Part shown: one piece after another, positions 25,884 through 34,082 of the stretch | Numbering within the stretch: position 1 is the first letter of the stretch | Layout of the letters: each line of letters begins with the position of its first letter | Origin: Deltaproteobacteria bacterium | Lineage (GTDB): Bacteria > Myxococcota_A > UBA9160 > UBA4427 | Reading direction: 5' to 3' | DNA length: 64,000 bases | NCBI GenBank assembly: GCA_002691205.1 | Contig: NZHD01000098.1 | Span: 1 to 64,000 of the forward strand | The notes under the pieces: generated by a model | Told to the model about the DNA's origin: nothing | The model's input: the letters and a program-made list of their open reading frames with translations, nothing else | The model's database searches: none | Position numbers and translations under genes: made by a program

Positions 25884-26046
25884 TTGCGAAACCTTCTCCA
25901 ATCCCAGAGGGAACTGCAAGCACCCAAGCCCATTCGGTGTCCTTAAAGCGCCTTGGGTGGGTTCAGTTCGGCCAAACTGATCCTGGATTCTCCCAAAACG
26001 CCTGCCACACAAATTTTTTTGCGAGTGTTTGTCTCATTGGGCTGAC

Positions 26047-26175
26047 TCAAAGTAAGATCTGAGCGATCCGCCCGCCGGGGAGTCCCTTCACAAAACCTTG
26101 CCTTGCCTCAACTTGCCGAAAACAGGCCTCTTTTAAAAGTTGATCCAGCGGCTCCATTCCCCTTAAGTGATCCAT
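26047..26175 (-). pseudogene. Possible methyltransferase C-terminal remnant or small ORF
   Basis: The 417-base gap between the kinase and the LLM gene contains one suggestive open frame on the minus strand. It opens after a TGA near 26210, has in-frame ATG codons at 26175 and 26157, and ends with TGA at 26047. The 42-residue peptide includes L-L-K-E-A-C-F-R-Q-V-E and L-P-G-G-R-I-A-Q-I-L-L, which looks like the last strand-helix unit of a class I SAM methyltransferase. No upstream methyltransferase motif is in frame. It may be a decayed gene end; chance cannot be excluded. I see nothing else in 25884-26300. Confidence 0.25.
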
Positions 26176-26300
26176 CCACGCTGAGCAGAAGCCGATCGCT
26201 GCAAATCAGAATTATTCAATGGATCTGGCCCCTGATTTTACGAAGCAATCGAGGCTAGGCTTAAGTTTTCTGTGTCGACCTAAATCTAAGGAGAACAATC

Positions 26301-27170
26301 ATGAAATTTGGTCTGATGGCTCCCTATCAACTGGCTCCTGTCGAGGACGGCGGATTTGCAGCCGATTTGGGTCGATGTGCCGAGGATATGGGATTTGAGT
26401 CTATCTGGGCGGTGGACCATGTTGTTATGTGTCCCGACTACGAATCAAAGTACCCCTACGACCCCAGCGGCCGATCGCCCTTTAACGAGAACGTGATTCA
26501 ACCGGATCCGATGATCTGGCTGACTTGGGTGGCTTCAGCCACCCAACACATCAAACTCGGAACCGGAATTCTCATTCTTCCACTCCGTAACCCCACTGTT
26601 TTGGCTAAGGAAGCCGCGAGTCTCGACCGCCTTTCTGGGGGCCGGCTGCTTCTCGGAGTGGGAGTCGGGTGGGTGGAGGAGGAGTCTGATGCCGTGGGAA
26701 TGGATTTTAAAACTCGAGGAAAACGCTGCGACGAATACGTCGAGGCCATGAGATCCCTATGGAATGAGTCTGTTTCAAGCTATTCAGGGGATTACGTCTC
26801 CTTCGATCGAGTCGTCAGTCAACCCAAGCCCGTCGCAGAAATAGGAGTTCCTATCCTCGTCGGAGGACATAGCCCCGCAGCGGCCAGAAGAGCCGGGCGA
26901 ATTGGAAATGGCTTTTTTCCCCTCGGTGTCTTTGGCGAGGAGCTCGACGCCCTTTTGGCGACGATGGCGGATTCGGCCCGTTCAGTGGGACGTGACCCGA
27001 GCGAGATCGAGGTCACGGTCGTCGGCGCACCGGACCGAGGGTTTGCGGAGGCCTGCGAAAAACAAGGCATAGGTCGATTACTGATCTCGCCGACGACAGG
27101 GGACATTAAGGAAATTCGAGAAAGCCTCGAAGGATTTCGAAAAGAAGTGATTTCACCCATGAGTGATTGA
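26301..27170 (+). CDS. LLM-class F420-dependent oxidoreductase
   Basis: A 289-residue luciferase-like protein with AAGGAG ideally placed before the ATG. It matches the TIGR03619-type F420 family: M-K-F-G-L at the start, G-F-E-S-I-W-A-V-D-H-V, L-G-T-G-I-L-I-L-P-L-R-N-P, K-E-A-A-S-L-D-R-L-S-G-G-R-L-L-L-G-V-G-V-G-W and I-L-V-G-G-H-S-P-A-A. These enzymes use reduced F420 for hydride transfer to many substrates. It implies that the host makes or obtains F420, which is known in Binatota, some former deltaproteobacteria and actinobacteria. No cofactor or pathway gene is adjacent. Confidence 0.9.
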   Translation: MKFGLMAPYQLAPVEDGGFAADLGRCAEDMGFESIWAVDHVVMCPDYESKYPYDPSGRSPFNENVIQPDPMIWLTWVASATQHIKLGTGILILPLRNPTVLAKEAASLDRLSGGRLLLGVGVGWVEEESDAVGMDFKTRGKRCDEYVEAMRSLWNESVSSYSGDYVSFDRVVSQPKPVAEIGVPILVGGHSPAAARRAGRIGNGFFPLGVFGEELDALLATMADSARSVGRDPSEIEVTVVGAPDRGFAEACEKQGIGRLLISPTTGDIKEIRESLEGFRKEVISPMSD

Positions 27171-27265
27171 ACGGCCGGACTCTTGCGCTTGCCAGTCCCA
27201 AAGATTTTATGAAACCTCCCATTTCGCTGGATCCGCACTAGAATCTCCTCATCGAAAGGCCCAGG

Positions 27266-27284
27266 GGCGAGTCCATTTCTCGCC
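27266..27284 (+). terminator. Hairpin between the LLM and LysE-like genes
   Basis: GGCGAG (27266-27271) pairs with CTCGCC (27279-27284) across a seven-base loop. It lies 96 bases after the LLM stop codon. No T-run follows, so it may be a Rho-dependent or weak terminator, or an incidental structure. Confidence 0.25.
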
Positions 27285-27405
27285 GTCTATGCCAGAAAAT
27301 TAACCCGCTCGTCACACCCTTCACTCAAACCCATCAACCCATTCGGACCCACCTGACTCTAGACCCGAGCCAGGTAAAAACATTCTCGGAGCGACTCAAG
27401 CCAAA

Positions 27406-28062
27406 ATGGATCAGATGTGGATTGCAGTGCTACTTGGCATCGGAATGGGTTTCGCCGGATCCATACCTCTCGCGGGGCCGACGACCATGCTGGTTCTGAG
27501 CTTTGGCATCCAGGGGCGGATTCGTGCAGCGGCTGGAGTCGCGGCTGGCTCCGCGCTTCCTGAAGCCATCTACGCTTCATTGGCACTATGGGGATTCGGG
27601 GCGCTGCTTGAGAGCTTCAGCTGGGTCGCACCCGTTTCTCGAGGTGTCGCGATTGCTATTCTCTTAATCGTTGGGCTTTTTCTTTTGGTCAAACCGCCTG
27701 GAGAGCACGACGAAGCGTCCCAGGAAATCAGTGACCAGACAGGGCTCATGCGTTCTTTTTTACTCGGTACAAGCCTGACCGCGTTCAACCCCGCCTTAAT
27801 CCTCAACTGGGGTGCGGCCGCAACCTTGCTCTACTCACTTGAAATTCTTGACCCAAGTCCCGCTTTAGCCATCCCGTTCGGCATCGGGGCCGCCAGCGGC
27901 ATCGTTGCTTGGTACGCCATTGTTCTTCTTCTACTCCATCACTATCGGAAGCGAATCTCTCCAGTTTTGAGAACTCGACTCCTCCGGTCCATGGGCGGCC
28001 TTCTCATTGGGCTCGCGGTACTGGCACTCATGCGCTCGTGGTTAAGAGGCGACTTTATCTAG
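27406..28062 (+). CDS. LysE-type translocator family membrane protein
   Basis: A 218-residue, six-helix protein. The start L-L-G-I-G-M-G-F-A-G-S-I-P-L-A-G-P and the repeated G-R-x-x-A-A-x-G-V-A-A-G-S-A-L-P-E-A-I-Y match the LysE/RhtB/CadD superfamily, whose members export amino acids or cadmium. A second half-repeat begins at about residue 112 with F-L-L-G-T-S-L-T-A-F-N-P-A-L-I-L-N-W, the usual LysE internal duplication. Substrate is not identifiable. It is convergent with the PAP2 gene. Confidence 0.78.
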   Translation: MDQMWIAVLLGIGMGFAGSIPLAGPTTMLVLSFGIQGRIRAAAGVAAGSALPEAIYASLALWGFGALLESFSWVAPVSRGVAIAILLIVGLFLLVKPPGEHDEASQEISDQTGLMRSFLLGTSLTAFNPALILNWGAAATLLYSLEILDPSPALAIPFGIGAASGIVAWYAIVLLLLHHYRKRISPVLRTRLLRSMGGLLIGLAVLALMRSWLRGDFI

Positions 28063-28087
28063 CCTTAGTGCAAACTTGTGGCTTAGA

Positions 28088-29002
28088 TTAAAAAACAATA
28101 GTCCAGCGGAATGAGCGCGGCGACACCGCGAAATAGTGCTTCCGATAAACACGTTTTGTACTTCCGGAAGCCTCAAGCTTTTTTCGTTCTTCTGCTCGCT
28201 TCCGGTTGAAGTATACGACCGCCTTTGAAACAGCAATGCCTAACGCCGCGCTGATGAAAACATCGCTCGTCCAATGGGCATCAAGAGCAATTCGGCCAGC
28301 GCCCACTGCGGCAGCCAGCGAGTAAGCGGTGAGTTGAACGTACCATTGTGGATACTGAGAAGTCACAACACCGGCCATGATAAAAGCGCTCGTCGTCTCT
28401 CCTGAAGGCATCGACGCGTTGCCACTAAAAGGGTCGAAGTCCCGAGGGCCCCGATTCGTTCTCGGTCGCGCTCGGCCGAAAGTATATTTACCCACAGAAG
28501 TAAACGCTGCCCCAACCAAAGAAGCCTCCACCAGCAATCGAGCCGTCTCCAGTTCTTTAGGACGGTCCATCAGCCAGCCAGCCATGGCGAACCCTCCCGT
28601 CAAAGCGGCTAAACCAGGGCCGGTCCCCAACCAACGGATGTCTTCTCCAAAATCACGAAAAGTCGAGGATGAGAGGGCCTGGTCGCGCACCCTCTGATCC
28701 ACTCCGTAAATCAGACCCGCCGTTCCGCCAGCCACAAACGCCGCGGTGAGCCAGCCCTTAAGTCGCCAGTCAAGCGGCGACTTTGCGATTGACCACGTAT
28801 CGGAAATCGTGTCGTTGGCGAGCGAATAGGTATATCCGGCCAATCGGGTCGTTACTTTTTTGGCTTCGGAATCCTCTGAATTAACTTCGACTTTCCATTC
28901 CGGGAGGAGAAGATCTTCAGCCCATACGAAATTGGGCACCGTCCCAAAAACGAAGGCGAGTATCGCCACAACTCGTTTCAAATCCGTTTTGACTCTCTTC
29001 AT
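28088..29002 (-). CDS. PAP2-family membrane protein with an altered PSGH motif
   Basis: A 304-residue protein from ATG 29002 (GGAG eight bases upstream; a TTG one codon earlier is possible). A signal peptide or anchor (about 1-28) is followed by several hydrophobic segments. The PAP2 signature is K-Y-T-F-G-R-A-R-P (172-180), P-S-G-E (199-202) and G-R-I-A-L-D-A-H-W-T-S-D (236-247). The usual PSGH histidine, which acts as proton donor in lipid phosphatases, is glutamate, and the Ser of S-R is Gly. The nucleophile His and Asp of the third motif remain. It may act on an envelope lipid phosphate with changed chemistry, or bind without catalysis. Confidence 0.8.
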   Translation of the reverse strand: MKRVKTDLKRVVAILAFVFGTVPNFVWAEDLLLPEWKVEVNSEDSEAKKVTTRLAGYTYSLANDTISDTWSIAKSPLDWRLKGWLTAAFVAGGTAGLIYGVDQRVRDQALSSSTFRDFGEDIRWLGTGPGLAALTGGFAMAGWLMDRPKELETARLLVEASLVGAAFTSVGKYTFGRARPRTNRGPRDFDPFSGNASMPSGETTSAFIMAGVVTSQYPQWYVQLTAYSLAAAVGAGRIALDAHWTSDVFISAALGIAVSKAVVYFNRKRAEERKKLEASGSTKRVYRKHYFAVSPRSFRWTIVF

Positions 29003-29260
29003 CAATGCTTCTCCACAGCATTGGGTACTCGCTTATTTCGCAATAAGCAAATACAAAAATGTGGGACCCATTAGACCGTCAGATGAGGGGCGGTACGAAA
29101 GATCCATAAAAACAGCTGTGGATGCCTGCACAAAGTGAAGGCGTTTATCCACGATCTAATTTTCCAAGCCTCTCAAAGCCTGCGATGACGCTCTATATAG
29201 TGCAAAATAGAGAATGAACAGCACGCTTTAACCGTAGGCTTCCCCATCTAAGGTGACTGT

Positions 29261-30799
29261 ATGAGCAAAACTGATTCATCCAAATCCCAGCAAGCGCTTC
29301 ATGGTTGGGAGAAGCTTCTCAGCGACCTTGAAAAAAGGCAAGCCAAAGCCCGGGCGATGGGCGGTACCGAAAAGCTTAAGCAACGAGCTGCTCTAGGCGA
29401 AATGAATGCACGGCAGAGAATCGAGTTCTTGGTCGATCCGAAGAGTTTTCAAGAAATCGGGACCTTAGTCGGTGCCCTGAGTGAAGAGGCTCCCGCGGAT
29501 GCGTTTCCGGCTGGCATGGCAAGTATCAACGGGCGGCCGGTCTTGGTGGGGGCCGAAGATTTTACAGTCAAAGGAGGGTCCATCGGCCTCGGAGCCGCCG
29601 ACAAAAGGTATCGGCTCACCCAGTTAGCGCTCAGCGAAAAAGTACCTCTCGTCTTCATCCTTCACGGGGCCGGGCACCGTCTTTCAAATTCACTCAGAGG
29701 GCACGGTCGAACGCCCAATGATCTCCAAGGACTGGTTGACCTCGCCGGCGTTGTTCCCACGGTGTGCGTCGTTCTCGGCCCCTCGGCTGGGCACGGTGCC
29801 CTTGCAGCCCCTCTCATGGATTTCGTTGTCATGAGTGAAAACGGAGCGCTTTTTTCAGCTGGCCCTCCCCTCGTTGAGGCGGCAACAGGTGAACGTATCG
29901 GGAAGCAGGAACTCGGTGGACCTGACGTTCACATCAAACAAAGCGGGGTCGCCCACAATCTATCCGAAAATGATTCGGAGGCGCTGCAAACTGCGCGAAG
30001 ATATTTAAGTTATCTCCCAAGCAACGCCTGGCAGTATCCGGAAAGCATCCAAAGCGCCGACATGGGAGAACGCAATCTAGATGACATCCTCGCCTTGATT
30101 CCACCGGAAGATCGGCGGCCTTATTCAATGAGTCGAGTCCTCACCCTACTCTTTGACGACAGCAGTGTCTTTGAAATTCAACCGCACTTCGGTCGTTCTC
30201 TCATCACGGCTCTCGCGCGACTAGGCGGTGCATCCGTCGCCGTTGTGGCCAATGACCCCAGCCATAAAGCAGGCACTTTCGATCGAGCCGCAGCGGAGAA
30301 AGGAGCTCGCTTTCTCGAAGTGATGGGCAGCTTCCACCTTCCAGTTATTTTTCTGGCCGATAACCCTGGAGTGATGGCCGGATCGGTGGCCGAAAGAGAA
30401 GGGGCACTTAGGGCCGCGGCGCGTATGTTTTCGGCCCAGCGTCGCCTGCACGGCCCTAAATTCCACGTGACACTCCGAAAAGCTTTCGGATTCGGCAGCA
30501 GCCTCATGGGCATGAACCCTTTTGACGAGCAGACGCTCTCCCTCGCCTTCCCGGGCGCCACTCTGGGCGCAATGCCTGCAGAGGGCGGCGGGGCCGCAGC
30601 CCATTCCGATAAAAAGGAGCAAGCCGCACTGGACGCAGTCGAAGCGAATGGCCCTTTACGCATCGCAGACAGCCTTGGGTTCGATGAAATTATCGATCCG
30701 AGACAGCTTCGAAACAGCCTCCTTCGCGGCCTCGAACTCTCTTCCACGCGACGCACTCTACCGGCGCGTCCGCACCCCAGATACGGTGCGCTCCCCTGA
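29261..30799 (+). CDS. Acyl-CoA carboxylase carboxyltransferase (beta) subunit
   Basis: A 512-residue carboxyltransferase of the propionyl/methylcrotonyl/acetyl-CoA carboxylase family, with AAGGTGA before the ATG. The N-terminal half has the crotonase-like oxyanion region G-G-S-I-G-L-G-A-A-D-K and H-G-A-G-H-R-L, then G-P-S-A-G-H-G-A; the C-terminal half has N-P-G-V-M-A-G-S-V-A-E-R-E-G-A and the usual F-G-S-S-L-M-G-M. It would move a carboxyl group from carboxybiotin to an acyl-CoA. No biotin carboxylase or biotin carrier gene is beside it, so partners are encoded elsewhere, or it works as a decarboxylase-type subunit. Confidence 0.87.
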   Translation: MSKTDSSKSQQALHGWEKLLSDLEKRQAKARAMGGTEKLKQRAALGEMNARQRIEFLVDPKSFQEIGTLVGALSEEAPADAFPAGMASINGRPVLVGAEDFTVKGGSIGLGAADKRYRLTQLALSEKVPLVFILHGAGHRLSNSLRGHGRTPNDLQGLVDLAGVVPTVCVVLGPSAGHGALAAPLMDFVVMSENGALFSAGPPLVEAATGERIGKQELGGPDVHIKQSGVAHNLSENDSEALQTARRYLSYLPSNAWQYPESIQSADMGERNLDDILALIPPEDRRPYSMSRVLTLLFDDSSVFEIQPHFGRSLITALARLGGASVAVVANDPSHKAGTFDRAAAEKGARFLEVMGSFHLPVIFLADNPGVMAGSVAEREGALRAAARMFSAQRRLHGPKFHVTLRKAFGFGSSLMGMNPFDEQTLSLAFPGATLGAMPAEGGGAAAHSDKKEQAALDAVEANGPLRIADSLGFDEIIDPRQLRNSLLRGLELSSTRRTLPARPHPRYGALP

Positions 30800-30889
30800 G
30801 AAGCCGGCCTAAAAGCATCACAGTCGACCGCTGATCTCAGAAAAAAATCCTCTCAGGGATTCTAAGATCATCGATCTCTTAATCAAAAA

Positions 30890-31222
30890 TCAATTGACGA
30901 TGCGAGGCTTCGAGCGGTACCGCCCCGCAAAAGGGCCTTCAAAAATAACATCTACTTGGGGATGGCGACACGGATCTCCAGATTCGTCGAGAAGCAAATT
31001 CTGCTCGGACACATAAGCGACGTACGTCGTTTCAGCATTTTCAGCCAGCAGGTGATAGTAGGGTTGATTCTTCACCGGACGCATGTCTTCCGGAATCGCA
31101 AGCCACCATTCTTCCGTATTGCTAAATGTAGGGTCAACGTCAAAGATGACCCCTCGAAAGGGATGAATGCGGTGGCGAACGATTTCGCCAATCCCGAACA
31201 GCGCTTTTTTGATATCTTCCAT
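30890..31222 (-). CDS. hspQ: Heat-shock protein HspQ (YccV-like, hemimethylated-DNA-binding-domain family)
   Basis: A 110-residue protein matching HspQ throughout: I-G-E-I-V-R-H-R near residue 11, F-R-G-V-I-F-D-V-D-P-T-F (22-33), N-T-E-E-W, N-Q-P-Y-Y-H-L-L-A-E-N and Y-V-A-Y-V-S-E-Q-N-L-L. HspQ in Escherichia coli is a specificity factor for Lon and affects proteolysis under heat stress. The length is a little above the usual 105. It is divergent from lpoB and separated by 262 bases. Confidence 0.9.
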   Translation of the reverse strand: MEDIKKALFGIGEIVRHRIHPFRGVIFDVDPTFSNTEEWWLAIPEDMRPVKNQPYYHLLAENAETTYVAYVSEQNLLLDESGDPCRHPQVDVIFEGPFAGRYRSKPRIVN

Positions 31223-31285
31223 TTTCTCCGACCTCGCCTAGGCCTCATACTAGCTCGGTTTAGGCTCTCTTTTCACCGAATCTCT

Positions 31286-31307
31286 ACGGATCTATTAAAT
31301 CCGTTTT
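31286..31307 (+). terminator. Short hairpin with T-run in the hspQ-lpoB interval
   Basis: ACGGAT (31286-31291) pairs with ATCCGT (31299-31304) across CTATTAA, followed by TTTT. It looks like a weak intrinsic terminator on the plus strand, but no plus-strand gene precedes it. It could end a short unannotated transcript or be a structure in the 5' region of lpoB. Confidence 0.25.
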
Positions 31308-31484
31308 AGCTCTCTCCGCGGCTCTAACCCATCACTCAATTTTATATTTTCTTGTTCTCCGGCCATGCCCCCTCCCTCAGAACCTAAAACGACCCACCTC
31401 CACCACATCAACGTTTTCAATGCGGCGAAATCTCGCCAGTGTGCGAACATAAGGGCCTAAAACCTGTTGCCCGAGGAGATCCCC

Positions 31485-32093
31485 ATGCCTAAGAAAATTC
31501 TGAGCCTCCTGTTGTTCGTCGCTCTCGTCCCACTTTTGGCTTGTGCGCCACGAGCGATGCGAGGTGGAGCAGGCACCGAAAACCCAAATATGGATCAACC
31601 GGCGATGAGCACGACCCTCGACCGGACAGACATCGAGTATCTAGTCAGTAACAACCTTGACGCTCTCTATGATTCACGGTTCTGGAAAACAGATGTCAAG
31701 GGAGCGGCACAGCGGCCGGTGGTTGCTATTTGGCCCATTCAAAACTCGACCTCCGAACACCTAGAAGACCAAATGTTAACGCTGCTCTCTTCAATCGAGA
31801 CGAGCCTGATTAACAGTGGTCTGGTCCAAGTCGTCGCAAAGTCGCGACAGGCTGAACTCGCACGAGAAATCGGAATTCAGCAAGGCGATATCTACGATGC
31901 CAGTAAGGCTGCGAGACTGGGCAAGCAAATAGGCGCTAAGTATTTCGTCACCGGGAAACTGACTGCAGTCGATGAGCGGATCCAAAAAACACGTCGGCTT
32001 CAATACACGCTTTTCCTTCAGATCATCCAAATCGAAACGGGTATTGTCGAATTCCAAAACGAGACCATGAGAAGTAAGGCGCTTAAGGGCTAA
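31485..32093 (+). CDS. lpoB: Penicillin-binding-protein activator LpoB-like lipoprotein
   Basis: A 202-residue outer-membrane lipoprotein. ATG 31485 has GAGGAG upstream; the frame extends six codons further. The lipobox is L-L-A-C. The mature domain has the LpoB features R-P-V-V-A-I-W-P-I-Q-N-S-T-S-E-H-L, L-L-S-S-I-E-T-S-L-I-N-S-G and A-K-Y-F-V-T-G-K-L-T-A. In E. coli LpoB reaches through the periplasm to switch on PBP1b. It is followed nine bases later by a COG3014-like lipoprotein, a common pairing, and both probably act in cell-envelope maintenance. Confidence 0.87.
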   Translation: MPKKILSLLLFVALVPLLACAPRAMRGGAGTENPNMDQPAMSTTLDRTDIEYLVSNNLDALYDSRFWKTDVKGAAQRPVVAIWPIQNSTSEHLEDQMLTLLSSIETSLINSGLVQVVAKSRQAELAREIGIQQGDIYDASKAARLGKQIGAKYFVTGKLTAVDERIQKTRRLQYTLFLQIIQIETGIVEFQNETMRSKALKG

Positions 32094-32102
32094 GCCCCTT
32101 TC

Positions 32103-33488
32103 ATGCAGTCGGAAAACCCGAACCGAAAAGGGCTTCAAACCCTCTCCAAAAAAGTGAAGCAGACCTCTGCTTTCTGGATTGCCCTCGCCCTTGCCCTGAT
32201 GATGGGGCCGGGATGCGCCACTTATTCCGATAAGATGAAGCTGGCGCAAGAGCAAGTCGTCGCCGGGAACTACAAGCTTGCGGTGGATGAACTCAATACG
32301 TTCATGGGCGTGAATGAAAATGAACTGCCTACGAAGTTCAATTCGAATACTGCGCTAGCCCTCCTTGATCGAGCGACCATCGAGCAGGCTCAATCCGACT
32401 TCAAAAACAGCGCTCGTGACTTTGGCGTAGCCGATGAAGAACTCCAACTGCTCGATATTTCGAACGATACCGTGGGTCAAATTGGTAAATATCTCATCAG
32501 CGACAGTTCCACCAAGTACAAAGCCTCTCCTGTCGAAAAGCTAGCTCTCAATGGTTTCAACATGATGAACTATCTGGCTATGGGGCAACTCACCGGAGCC
32601 AGCGTTGAGGCTAGGCGCTTCACGGTCATGCGGGACTACCTCACCAATTTTGACCCGGGGCATCCTCATGCTGCCTTTGGGTCATACCTTGCAGGGTTTA
32701 CTTTCGCTCAACAAAAAGACTACGGGCGAGCCATGCGGTACTACGATGAGGCTCTTGAAGCCGGCGCACTTGAAAGCTTAAGAGAGCCTGTCAGTCGGCT
32801 TGCCAAGCTGACATCCTATCGCGGTAAAAACGTCACAAAATTCTTATCCGAAAAATCGACGCCGCCGACTCCAAGTGACCACACGAGCAGTCTCCTCGTC
32901 GTAGTCGGGGTCGGACGTGTTCCCTACAAAGTGCCGGAAAGAATGCCCATCGGAGCAGCCATCGGAGTGGCCGGGTCCTACATCACGGGTAACCCAGCCG
33001 TTCTTGGATATTCGGCTTTCAAGGTCGTCATCTATCCTGAACTCGTTCAACCGCCCAGTATCTATAACAGCGTCCGCATTCAAGTCGACGATCAACCAAC
33101 CCCGATTGACCTCGCCACAAATCTTGGAGTCGAAATCAAGAACGAGTACGAAGCCATTAAACCTAAAATCGTAGGGGCCGCAATCTCTCGACTGATCGTA
33201 AGGGCCGCAGCTGCGGAAGCCGCACGCGAGGCAGGAAACCAACAGAGCCCCGCTCTAGGATGGGCCCTGGCCCTCGCAACGGAAGCCGGCATGGTCAGTA
33301 TGGACAAACCCGACACGCGGTCGTGGATGTTTCTTCCAAGTCGAGTCTACGTCTATCAAACGCAACTAAAGCCCGGCACACACACCGTAGCCGTTCAACT
33401 CGGCAAATCGAAGGAAGACCTAGTACGTCAAACCGTAGACATCAAGTCAAACGGCTTTGCTGCCATCGTCATCACAGCGCCGAGGTGA
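32103..33488 (+). CDS. COG3014-like lipoprotein partner of LpoB
   Basis: A 461-residue lipoprotein with the signal M-M-G-P-G-C at residue 38 after a long basic N terminus. The mature part starts with tetratricopeptide-like helices (V-A-G-N-Y-K-L-A-V-D-E-L), has Y-G-R-A-M-R-Y-Y-D-E-A-L-E near residue 210, and then a beta-rich C-terminal half with V-G-V-G-R-V-P-Y-K and an R-S-W-M-F-L-P-S region near residue 405. Proteins of this architecture are often next to lpoB in Gram-negative genomes. The biochemical role is unknown; the pairing suggests the peptidoglycan synthesis machinery. Confidence 0.75.
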   Translation: MQSENPNRKGLQTLSKKVKQTSAFWIALALALMMGPGCATYSDKMKLAQEQVVAGNYKLAVDELNTFMGVNENELPTKFNSNTALALLDRATIEQAQSDFKNSARDFGVADEELQLLDISNDTVGQIGKYLISDSSTKYKASPVEKLALNGFNMMNYLAMGQLTGASVEARRFTVMRDYLTNFDPGHPHAAFGSYLAGFTFAQQKDYGRAMRYYDEALEAGALESLREPVSRLAKLTSYRGKNVTKFLSEKSTPPTPSDHTSSLLVVVGVGRVPYKVPERMPIGAAIGVAGSYITGNPAVLGYSAFKVVIYPELVQPPSIYNSVRIQVDDQPTPIDLATNLGVEIKNEYEAIKPKIVGAAISRLIVRAAAAEAAREAGNQQSPALGWALALATEAGMVSMDKPDTRSWMFLPSRVYVYQTQLKPGTHTVAVQLGKSKEDLVRQTVDIKSNGFAAIVITAPR

Positions 33489-33521
33489 CCTTTCACAACG
33501 TCGACGTTCGACGCTGAGCCT

Positions 33522-33827
33522 TTACCTAAAAAGACCACCCACGGCGGCAAAGGGCAGAAACACGATGTCCAAGGGCACCGTAAAGACCAGCGCGACTGGC
33601 TTCAAAGCAGGCTCAAGGGTGGAATTCATCACGCCCTTGGTCATTCCAAATATATATTCGGAAGAGTACCCCTGATTGTCCTCAAGATTAACTTTGTCGG
33701 CGGCCATCACATGCTCGCTGGATGACTGGCTTGGCCATTCAAGGCCTGCTGCCAAAGCGGGACCGCTCAAAAGAAGAAACGTCATCACCAACGCAAATGC
33801 TGTCATTCGGAGTTTGTAGAATGTCAT
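33522..33827 (-). CDS. Small secreted protein, unknown function
   Basis: A 101-residue protein with a clear signal peptide (about 1-26, ending A-L-A-A) and an AGAGGAAAG site before its ATG. The mature part is short and ends in F-T-V-P-L-D-I-V-F-L-P-F-A-A-V-G-G-L-F-R, a hydrophobic hairpin-like tail that could insert in a membrane. I recognise no named family. A second small secreted protein with a P-A/L-P hydrophobic segment lies at 38441-38755, and the two may be distant relatives. It is convergent with the LpoB-pair genes. Confidence 0.6.
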   Translation of the reverse strand: MTFYKLRMTAFALVMTFLLLSGPALAAGLEWPSQSSSEHVMAADKVNLEDNQGYSSEYIFGMTKGVMNSTLEPALKPVALVFTVPLDIVFLPFAAVGGLFR

Positions 33828-34082
33828 CTTATTCTTTCCTCTTTTTTTCAGAACGTCCTGAGCAACGCTCGTTTTGTCTCGTCTGAGTATGCCTTAAATA
33901 AACATCGCCTTCGATAGCTTTTCGCTGTCCCTACTCTAGGCGGTCCGTCATCGCAAAGCCGTGAAGTCCCGCACCGATCTTCTTGCTAGCTTCTCATAGA
34001 GACTCGCACCAGAACCGCTGCCTCGTATAAAATGAAGTCTCCCGCGAGACTGAACGCCTATCTGACCGAAGGAGATCAAACG

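Noticed and set aside
30178-30756. 192-codon open frame on the minus strand
   Set aside because: Antisense to the well-conserved carboxyltransferase; its Arg/Ser/Ala-rich composition is typical of a shadow frame.
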